A stretch of 28,022 nucleotides of DNA from assembly GCA_964482585.1 (NCBI GenBank), contig CAYZYO010000009.1, forward strand, positions 1 to 28,022, written 5' to 3'. Positions 5,996 through 12,805 of this stretch are shown piece by piece. The notes beneath the pieces are model-generated. The model did no database searches and was not told the DNA's origin. It saw nothing but the letters and a program-made list of their open reading frames with translations. Source of the stretch: CAYZYO01 sp964482585. GTDB taxonomy: Bacteria; Bacillota; Syntrophomonadia; Syntrophomonadales; Syntrophomonadaceae. How positions within the stretch are numbered: position 1 is the stretch's first letter; the number at the start of each line of letters is the position of its first letter. A program made the position numbers and the translations under genes.

Positions 5996-6023
5996 TGTCA
6001 TACTTTAGTACATTTACCGTATA
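5996..6023 (+). promoter_or_regulatory. ECF-type promoter P2 for the enzyme operon
   Basis: TGTCAT (5996-6001) and CGTATA (6018-6023) with a 16-bp spacer match P1 in both boxes, spacing and flanks (TTTG before, AC before the -10, TAGAAA after). It lies about 195 bp before the methyltransferase start, so the enzyme mRNA has a long leader region. Confidence 0.75.
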
Positions 6024-6050
6024 TACATGTAGAAAGATAAGAAAATTACA

Positions 6051-6066
6051 CAGCTTCTGCCATATA
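6051..6066 (+). pseudogene. 3' scar of a deleted third precursor gene
   Basis: CAGCTTCTGCCATATA at 6051-6066 repeats exactly the end of precursor 2 (5822-5837, coding for A-S-A-I). It follows a P1-like promoter and untranslated stretch. Promoter, start of leader region and tail are present but the gene body is missing, as expected after an internal deletion. The rest of 6067-6200 contains no gene. Confidence 0.5.
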
Positions 6067-6217
6067 TCGTAGATTTTTTTAACCGGTAAATCTATACAGT
6101 TATTATTTCTTTTAGCATATTAAAAAATTAAGAAATGCGTGCGGCATAAGCAGCCATTATGGGTCCTGGATAATAGTAAGGAAGGTCACCAATTTATTAT
6201 ATAAGGTGGAAATCAAT

Positions 6218-7135
6218 ATGCAATGGTCTATATATTTTCAGAATCCTACCTTTATGGAGATGACAAGAAAAGCAATACTGAGTGAAGATTTGAAGCCCTT
6301 GATCAGGAAATACTGCGGGATTACACCAGGAATGATGATATTGGATGTGGGGTGTGGGACAGGCTGTTTCACCCGCTATCTTGCAGAAGGGGCTGAAAAC
6401 TTGAAGATTACCGGTATCGATACGGATGCCGTATTCATAAAACAAGCAGTGCTTACTGCCCAGGACCAGGGCCTGTCCGATCGGGTTGAATTTATGGTTG
6501 GGGATGCCTGTGAGCTTCCGTTTCCAGACAACAGTTTTGATGCAGCAGTCAGCCATACTTTTTTAACAAGTGTAGCAGAACCGGAAAAGGCTGTAGCTGA
6601 GATGATGCGAGTTACCAGACCAGGTGGAACGATTGCATCCATAACAGCCATGTCCTTTATGAATCAAACCTGGCATAAGGGATATTATCCTGATGAATGT
6701 ACATGGTATGCAAGATTAACTGAACTGGAAACCAAAGTGTGGAAAATGTACCAGTCAATAAATCCGGTATCAGACTATACTAGAGGAATACCTTCTTCTG
6801 AAATCCCTCATTTCTTTGCTAAAAATGGTTTGGAAGAAATATGTCTGTATCCTATAGGGAAGGCTTTCTCTCTTAGCAATGCGGCTATACCTGGAAATGA
6901 AAAACAGGAATACATCATGGGAATGTATGAAGCGGAAAGACAAAAACTGCTAAACTTTATGGAGCTTGAGGAGACATACAAATATTTGAACCGGGATGAA
7001 TGTAACGAGTACTTGAATCTTTTGCTGGCCAAGAGGGATTTTCTCCTCAAAAACATAGGAGAAAACCGTATCTGGGACTGGTATGGCGGTGCCAATGTGC
7101 TGGTGACCGGAAAAACCAAAGAAATACCACTTTAA
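6218..7135 (+). CDS. Class I SAM-dependent methyltransferase
   Basis: This 305-residue protein has a class I fold: motif I ILDVGCGTGCF at residues 41-51, the acidic ITGIDTD after strand 2, VGDACELPFPDNSFDAA (motif IV region), and VTRPGGT (post-II). This is a UbiE/Methyltransf_11 pattern, soluble and cytoplasmic. ATG 6218 is preferred over GTG 6206 because AAGGTGG lies 8 bp before it. It is the first gene after P2. Likely targets on the core are an amide N, a hydroxyl or the new N-terminus; the family does not tell which. The C-terminal roughly 130 residues (DYTRGIPSSEIPHFF to the end) are not typical of the catalytic core and may bind substrate. Its stop is 12 bp before the YcaO start. Confidence 0.88.
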   Translation: MQWSIYFQNPTFMEMTRKAILSEDLKPLIRKYCGITPGMMILDVGCGTGCFTRYLAEGAENLKITGIDTDAVFIKQAVLTAQDQGLSDRVEFMVGDACELPFPDNSFDAAVSHTFLTSVAEPEKAVAEMMRVTRPGGTIASITAMSFMNQTWHKGYYPDECTWYARLTELETKVWKMYQSINPVSDYTRGIPSSEIPHFFAKNGLEEICLYPIGKAFSLSNAAIPGNEKQEYIMGMYEAERQKLLNFMELEETYKYLNRDECNEYLNLLLAKRDFLLKNIGENRIWDWYGGANVLVTGKTKEIPL

Positions 7136-7147
7136 AGGATGATTATA

Positions 7148-9010
7148 GTGAATGATTTAAATTATTCTCGGTGTAAGGATGCTTCGCCAGCCGATACAGT
7201 ACACAGGATCAGAAATATCCTTTGCGGGTTAGGTATTATGACTATTGATGACTGGGCGGATTCAGGGATTGATGGATGCTATTCACTCAGAGTAACCATA
7301 GCCGGAACAGGCATGGGCTCAAATGGTAAAGGAACAGACACGCTTTATGCGATGGCGAGCGGATATGCAGAGTTAATAGAACGAATGCAGAATAATATTC
7401 TCTATTTGGGCGGCATGAGTGATGAGGCTGCCACTCACGGCGGTTTCCTGATTGCTCCGGACGAAAAATACTTTTCATATAATAAAATAGCTGAAATGGA
7501 TAATGCACTCCTGAATTATATCCTGCCACGAACAATGAGTGAGGGCCTGCAAGGCATTGAGGATGATTCAGATACCAGGTTTAAAAATGAAAGCGAGGAA
7601 AGGCTGGAGGCTATTAAAACCTGGACTCTATTTAATCCGCCGGATGCCCCGTCCAGTGTGATTGCGGTTCCATTTTACAGCATTAAAAACAGGAGTATCC
7701 AATACCTCCCTTATGATATGTATTCAGCCATTTATGGAAGTAATGGGATGTGTGCCGGGAATACCCCGGAGGAGGCATTAGTACAGGGATTATCGGAAAT
7801 ATTCGAACGTTACGTGAATAAAAAGTTGATAGCTGATAGGATAACTCCACCGACCATTCCAGATGAATACTTGATGAATTTCCCCCATTTATACCGGATA
7901 ATTAAGAATATTCAGCAGAGTGGCCGTTACAAGGTGATAGTAAAAGATTGCTCCCTGGGGAAAAACTATCCGGTCGTAGGTACCATAATGATAGATACTT
8001 ATAAAGGGACTTTCGGCATGAAGCTGGGAGTACATCCGACATTCCAGATCGCTCTTGAAAGGACATTTACCGAAGCCTTTCAGGGTGTAAATATCGAAAA
8101 TTTTACCCGGAGCTGCAGGATTAGTATGGAAGAAGAAATTCTTGGTCACCGGGATAATGCCGTTAATATTGCCAAAACAGGAGTAGGCTGTTATCCTGCT
8201 CAACTGCTTTTGGACAAATTCAGCTATGAATTTAAACCGTGGTTAGAGGAGCAGGGGAAGCCCAACAAAGTAATGCTTCAAGAGATGCTTGATCTTCTTG
8301 TTGAACAAGGGTATGATTTGCTGGTACGGGATGCATCGTTCCTAGGGTTTCCCAGTTTCCAGATAATTGTACCCGGTTTCAGTGAAATGTATCCTGCAGA
8401 TCTATTGAGGACTAAGGAACTAAAAACCTATACTGCAATGGGTAAAACCCTGGGTAATCTAAATAGAGCCACAACTGCGGAAATTGAAAGAATAGTAAGG
8501 TATATTAGGTATAAACAGACTTCTGTTATCGAAAACCAGATGAATTTTATTATAGGACGTCCGCTGATTAAAATGCTGCCAGGCGGTATTGCTGAGGTGG
8601 ATTTTCTTAAGGCTGTATGCCTGTACAAACTGGGCAGATTGACTGAAGCCTCCCGGGTATTTAGTAGTATTGCTGCAGTTCAGTCTGATTGGGCAGATGA
8701 TGAATACATTTATTATAATTGTTTGGCAGATTATGTAAAAGCTAAATCCACTGGTCTTGAACAGGAAGAATTACAGGCCATTATAAAGGAAATGTATCCG
8801 GAAAAAGTTGCCGCAAGAGTCATATACCAATTACGTGACCCGAAAGATGTAATTGAGCGCATTTATCCCAGTTTTAATTGCTGGGACTGTGAAAGCTGTA
8901 ATGCCAGGGAATACTGCTGCTACCGGGAGACGGAAAATATTCATAACCGGTTGAAGGAAATGTATGCTGCCAATCCAATAGATCAGGAGAGGTTGGCTGA
9001 AATATTCTAA
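7148..9010 (+). CDS. YcaO-domain RiPP enzyme, copy 1
   Basis: The protein has about 620 residues. The YcaO core shows the ATP-binding glutamate motifs ASGYAELIERMQN (SxxxExxER, about residue 70), NTPEEALVQGLSEIFERY and IALERTFTEAFQG. YcaO enzymes phosphorylate a peptide backbone amide to form azolines, thioamides or amidines. The C-terminal third is an extra domain ending in the cysteine cluster CWDCESCNAREYCC (C-x2-C-x2-C-x5-C), suggestive of a metal site. No PxPxP ending and no fused E1-like or RRE partner domain is seen. GTG 7148 fits AAAGGA 8 bp upstream; the ATG at 7139 overlaps that site. It is a paralogue of the gene at 12806. With no cysteine in the cores, azolines could only come from Ser/Thr. 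Confidence 0.88.
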   Translation: MNDLNYSRCKDASPADTVHRIRNILCGLGIMTIDDWADSGIDGCYSLRVTIAGTGMGSNGKGTDTLYAMASGYAELIERMQNNILYLGGMSDEAATHGGFLIAPDEKYFSYNKIAEMDNALLNYILPRTMSEGLQGIEDDSDTRFKNESEERLEAIKTWTLFNPPDAPSSVIAVPFYSIKNRSIQYLPYDMYSAIYGSNGMCAGNTPEEALVQGLSEIFERYVNKKLIADRITPPTIPDEYLMNFPHLYRIIKNIQQSGRYKVIVKDCSLGKNYPVVGTIMIDTYKGTFGMKLGVHPTFQIALERTFTEAFQGVNIENFTRSCRISMEEEILGHRDNAVNIAKTGVGCYPAQLLLDKFSYEFKPWLEEQGKPNKVMLQEMLDLLVEQGYDLLVRDASFLGFPSFQIIVPGFSEMYPADLLRTKELKTYTAMGKTLGNLNRATTAEIERIVRYIRYKQTSVIENQMNFIIGRPLIKMLPGGIAEVDFLKAVCLYKLGRLTEASRVFSSIAAVQSDWADDEYIYYNCLADYVKAKSTGLEQEELQAIIKEMYPEKVAARVIYQLRDPKDVIERIYPSFNCWDCESCNAREYCCYRETENIHNRLKEMYAANPIDQERLAEIF

Positions 9011-9072
9011 GACCCTGTAGCTGTTTGCAATAACCGCCAGGGGTAGAAAATCAATAGATAGGGCTGATTGAT

Positions 9073-9381
9073 TTGATCCGTGATTTCTGGGCTTTACTGT
9101 TTACCAGATATGTTGACTGGGTGCTAAAGCTTAAGAAAAATAATAAAAATGAGATTATACCCAAGATAAGTGACCAGAGTATCAAATCTGTAGTAAAAAC
9201 TATTGCAGACATGGATTTCAGCAATTCCAGCAAAGTGAAAGATAGTCTGAAGTATAACTTAGTACGGCGTATCCACAAACCGGACTCTGGGGAACTTGAT
9301 GACCAGCATCTTGACAATGTAGCCGGAGGGCTGAACAGGACCTATGAAACACCTGATGAAGGAAAGAAAGATGATGGTTAA
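9073..9381 (+). CDS. Small leader-like peptide ending in a VAGG motif
   Basis: A 102-residue protein with a TTG start (weak AGGG upstream). The N-terminal half is aromatic and basic (RDFWALLFTRYVDWVLKLKK). The second half leads into SGELDDQHLDNVAGG at about residues 72-86, the classic end of Nif11/NHLP leaders, followed by only 16 polar residues (LNRTYETPDEGKKDDG). The body is not Nif11-like and I do not recognise it. It may be a third precursor with a poor core, or a docking/helper protein that mimics a leader. A truncated second copy of its tail lies at 14689-14730, between YcaO 2 and the radical SAM gene. This shows the peptide travels with these enzymes. Confidence 0.7.
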   Translation: MIRDFWALLFTRYVDWVLKLKKNNKNEIIPKISDQSIKSVVKTIADMDFSNSSKVKDSLKYNLVRRIHKPDSGELDDQHLDNVAGGLNRTYETPDEGKKDDG

Positions 9382-9418
9382 AATGACTTATGCAGGTAAG
9401 GTCTCAATGCCGTTATAA
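9374..9418 (+). pseudogene. Remnant of a radical SAM gene start
   Basis: A 14-codon frame reads MVKMTYAGKVSMPL and stops. It is homologous in DNA and protein to the start of the radical SAM gene at 14757 (MLKMPDICIVSMPY), including GTCTC.ATGCCGT and TGCACA.GC further on. Fainter similarity (Q, AG, I positions) seems to continue to about 9495. It marks the place where a first radical SAM copy once began. Confidence 0.6.
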
Positions 9419-9503
9419 TCTGCTGCACAAGCTTTTGTTACTATTATTTGGATGGCACAGGGAATATTTGCTGGAAGTAACTGGATTGGAGGCAGTTGAT
9501 CCG

Positions 9504-12500
9504 ATGGCGACTGTCAAAGAGTGTGTACAAAGTATTGTACGAGATGCCCAAACATTATATGAAAGACTAAAAGATGGCTCGAACCAGAGTGCCAATGCCG
9601 GGGATATGGAGAAAACCGAGCAGATCCTGGAGCAGTGGAGAGGGTATGCTGCTGCCCATGATAATCTGGTATTTGCTAAAAGGCTGGCTTGGGACGGAAT
9701 AAGTGAAGATATGGTCCTCCCCCTGTTGAATAACCGTCTCGACTGGGAGCAAATGTCATCGGAATGGATGATCCTGCTGGAGGAGGTACTGCAGCAGATT
9801 GGTTCTGTAAATGCCGGTGAACTGCGCCAGAGCACTTATATCAGCAAGGATGACCAACAACCGTTTGAAGAAATACATATGCTGTTCGTAAATACAGGTA
9901 TTAAGCGAATTTACGACCGGAGGATAGAAATAGACAGTTTAATTACCCGGGAGGCCCTTACCAACCTGGTTGGGTTTTTACTGAGGCGTCTCAGCGGTGT
10001 CTCCAATAATGTCTTGTTCAAGGAATTGGAGATGAAGTTCAGTCAATCGGGGAAGGCCGGGGTGGAGAACGAGGGATTCTGGTTGCCTCCAATATCTTCG
10101 TTCAGGATATGGTCGGATAGCTCAACAATTTGGGGCAAGAGATATTCTTCTTTTATTGACCGACTGCTTGCAGGAGAGATTCTGGCGGTGCTTGAAAAAT
10201 ACCCGGTCATGGCTAGGCTGATGGCTGAAATGACGCTGTTTTGGGTTAATAATGCCATTGAACTCTTTAACTCACTTACAGCTGATATGGATCAAATCAG
10301 CAGAATCTTTTCTGATGATAGACACCCGGGCAGGGTCATCACCATTCAATGTGGCCTATCTGATCCTCATAACCGTGGCCAAAGCGTAGCTAAGTTGGAT
10401 TTTGAAAAGGGGCTTAAGCTTATTTATAAGCCGCGTGATTTAGGAATAGAGGAAAGCTATTTTAGTTTTGCCGCCCAGATAAACGCTCTGGGTGGTGAGG
10501 ATATGTTCGGGTTGCTGAAAATCCTTAATAAGGGAAGTCATGGATGGGTGGAATACTGCGGGCAAATTCCATGCAGTACTGAACAGGAAGTAGTCGGTTT
10601 TTACAGGCACAGTGGTATGCTGGCTGGCATGTTATATATCCTGGCAGGTTATGATTTTCATAATGAAAATGTAATTGCCCATGGTGAATATCCAGTAGCT
10701 GTTGATCTTGAAGTTTTGCTACAGCCGCAGCCTGAACATGATAAATCGATAAACCTGAGCGAAAACAGTGTACTGGATACATCATTATTGCCGGCCCAGT
10801 TTTTTAAGGGAAAAAATGGTTATTTTTCCCTGGACGGGCTGGGAGGTGGACATGCAGAAGAGAAGCCGGCGGAATCCCATCAAAATGAGGATTTCATCAG
10901 CATCTGTCCGGGAGGTGGCTGGACAGAAAAGGCTGCCAGCCAGGGCTGTGTGTACCTGGGCGATAGGTTGGCAAGACCTGATGAGTATTTGGATGAAATA
11001 GAAGAAGGCTTTAAGAAGGCTTACAGGATTTTTCTAAAGCACCGGGAAAGGCTTCTTTCCGAGGAAAGTCCGCTGAGATTATTTGAAAATAAAAAAATCA
11101 GGTACGTTGTCAGAAAAACCGACCTGTATTCGGTAGTATTATACAATTCAGTACGTCCTCAGTATCTTAAAAATGGCCTGGTACGGAGCATCAGGCTCGA
11201 CAAAATCAGCAGGACGCTGTTAACAACTGATAAAAAACCTCACCATTGGCCCCTTATCAGACAGGAACATAAGGCTCTTGACCGTGGCGATATTCCTATT
11301 TTTTATGCAGATACCTGCAAGAGGCATCTGGAAAATGAAAGCGGTCAAGCTATAGAAGGTTTTTTTACTATGACTCCAATGGAGGTTGTGAAGAAAAGGA
11401 TTTCTGACCTGAGTGAGGAAAATATGACCAGGCAGTGTGCCTTGATCAGGGAGTCTTATCGATTAAGAACCGCGGTAATGGAAGGAAGCAGACAGGCTAA
11501 GGATTATACCGGGGTTAGAGAACAAAATAGCGCCGTAGATAGGGATCTGCTGTTGAACACAGCAGGGGCTATTGCGGATTACATTTATGACAGTGCCATA
11601 ATAGCTAATGAAAATTTTACCTGGCTGAATGCCGTTGCAGAGGTTGACTCCAGCGTAGCCTTAAAGCTAATGAGAGATGATCTGTATAACGGCAGAATGG
11701 GTATATTTATGTTTTTGGCAGCCAGTCGGAAGGTCCTGGGGGAAAATGAGGATAGAGAATATCTCTGGAAACTGCAAAAAAATGCAATAAGGCAAACCGT
11801 GAGCCGGATAGAAGCAGGAGCATTAAGGAATGGCCATATAGGAGCAGGCAAGGGGATAGGGGGTATTATTTATTCACTGGTAAAAATGGCTGAATTCAGC
11901 GGTGATGAGTTTTTTTTGAACCAGGCTGTGCAGCTGTCAGAGGTATTGAGTGAGCAGATGATTGCCGATGATGCAGAATATGACGTGCTTTTAGGGTCTG
12001 CGGGTGCTATACTGGGACTCCTGGCTTTATACGGAACCTGTCCTTTAGACCGGGTTTTGGACTGCGCGGTAAAGAGTGCTGACCACCTGTTGGAGTGCAG
12101 GGTAGAAGCTATTAATGGGTTAAGAGCCTGGAAACCCACAGGTGTATTTACCTTCAACAATCAACCTGCCCCGGGGTTCTTCAGGGGCATTACAGGTATT
12201 ACAACTGCCTTGCAAAGGTTGTATAACCTTATTAAGGAGGAAAAGTATAAGGAGGCTTCCCGTGAAGCTATTATATATGAAAACGGTCTGGTTTTTGATA
12301 AAAATGGCGGCTGGTCGGGCTTAAAGGGAAGGAGTGCCGAAAGTTCACTTTCCTGGTGTGATGGTGCAGCCGGCATATGTTTAAACAGAATGGAAGCAGG
12401 CAATATGATTGGAATTAGTGACAGCCAGTTTAAAACTGTCCTTGACCTGATAAAAGCAAAAAAGGACTTAGGCCGAGACGATTTGTGCTGGGGAAACTTC

Positions 12501-12740
12501 GGTTTGATAGATGTGCTAATTTCCACGTCGTACAAATTGGCTGATGCAGAGCTTTATGATGAAGCCTTAAAAAGAGCTAAAAGGTATATTGATGCCGTTA
12601 ACGGCTCAGGCGGAATAAGTGCATTTTCAAACCCTGGGGGTTTCTACGACCTTTCGTTTTTCCAAGGCATTTCAGGCATAGGATATGTGCTGCTTAGACT
12701 TGTTGATAAACAGTTACCATCTATCCTGGCCTTTAAATAA
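9504..12740 (+). CDS. LanM-like enzyme: intact dehydratase, degenerate cyclase
   Basis: The protein has about 1078 residues, usual class II LanM length. The N-terminal dehydratase (DUF4135) is well kept: FAKRLAWDGIS, KLIYKPRDLGIEESY (near 10424), GWVEYCGQIPC, DFHNEN (near 10652), VDLEVLL and DRGDIPIF. These give kinase and phosphate-elimination residues that turn Ser/Thr into dehydroalanine/dehydrobutyrine. The C-terminal LanC-like barrel keeps its Gly-rich repeats but changes key residues. GF(S)HG becomes GFFRG, WCHG becomes WCDG and LCHG becomes LCWG. The catalytic His and the His zinc ligand are thus lost while both zinc Cys remain. The frame opens at ATG 9390, but 9374-9495 is remnant DNA, and ATG 9504 has GGAGG 11 bp upstream. 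It is therefore predicted to be a dehydratase only. Confidence 0.9.
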   Translation: MATVKECVQSIVRDAQTLYERLKDGSNQSANAGDMEKTEQILEQWRGYAAAHDNLVFAKRLAWDGISEDMVLPLLNNRLDWEQMSSEWMILLEEVLQQIGSVNAGELRQSTYISKDDQQPFEEIHMLFVNTGIKRIYDRRIEIDSLITREALTNLVGFLLRRLSGVSNNVLFKELEMKFSQSGKAGVENEGFWLPPISSFRIWSDSSTIWGKRYSSFIDRLLAGEILAVLEKYPVMARLMAEMTLFWVNNAIELFNSLTADMDQISRIFSDDRHPGRVITIQCGLSDPHNRGQSVAKLDFEKGLKLIYKPRDLGIEESYFSFAAQINALGGEDMFGLLKILNKGSHGWVEYCGQIPCSTEQEVVGFYRHSGMLAGMLYILAGYDFHNENVIAHGEYPVAVDLEVLLQPQPEHDKSINLSENSVLDTSLLPAQFFKGKNGYFSLDGLGGGHAEEKPAESHQNEDFISICPGGGWTEKAASQGCVYLGDRLARPDEYLDEIEEGFKKAYRIFLKHRERLLSEESPLRLFENKKIRYVVRKTDLYSVVLYNSVRPQYLKNGLVRSIRLDKISRTLLTTDKKPHHWPLIRQEHKALDRGDIPIFYADTCKRHLENESGQAIEGFFTMTPMEVVKKRISDLSEENMTRQCALIRESYRLRTAVMEGSRQAKDYTGVREQNSAVDRDLLLNTAGAIADYIYDSAIIANENFTWLNAVAEVDSSVALKLMRDDLYNGRMGIFMFLAASRKVLGENEDREYLWKLQKNAIRQTVSRIEAGALRNGHIGAGKGIGGIIYSLVKMAEFSGDEFFLNQAVQLSEVLSEQMIADDAEYDVLLGSAGAILGLLALYGTCPLDRVLDCAVKSADHLLECRVEAINGLRAWKPTGVFTFNNQPAPGFFRGITGITTALQRLYNLIKEEKYKEASREAIIYENGLVFDKNGGWSGLKGRSAESSLSWCDGAAGICLNRMEAGNMIGISDSQFKTVLDLIKAKKDLGRDDLCWGNFGLIDVLISTSYKLADAELYDEALKRAKRYIDAVNGSGGISAFSNPGGFYDLSFFQGISGIGYVLLRLVDKQLPSILAFK

Positions 12741-12743
12741 AAC

Positions 12744-12775
12744 GAATCAGGGTGATGCACCTGTCCCCATGATTC
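12744..12775. repeat. REP-like palindrome between LanM and YcaO 2
   Basis: GAATCA (12744-12749) pairs with TGATTC (12770-12775), enclosing CACCTGTCCCCA. It is a diverged member of the 3688-3748 hairpin family, inserted in the 65-bp gap between two operon genes. Confidence 0.6.
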
Positions 12776-12805
12776 ACCAAACATACGCATAAACGGAGGT
12801 ATTCC

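Noticed and set aside
6206..6217. GTG 6206 as methyltransferase start
   Set aside because: The GTG lies within the AAGGTGG ribosome site; ATG 6218 is correctly spaced from it.
9390..12740. Calling the product a class II lanthipeptide
   Set aside because: The cores have no cysteine and the cyclase motifs lack their histidines; the LanM homologue is treated as a dehydratase.
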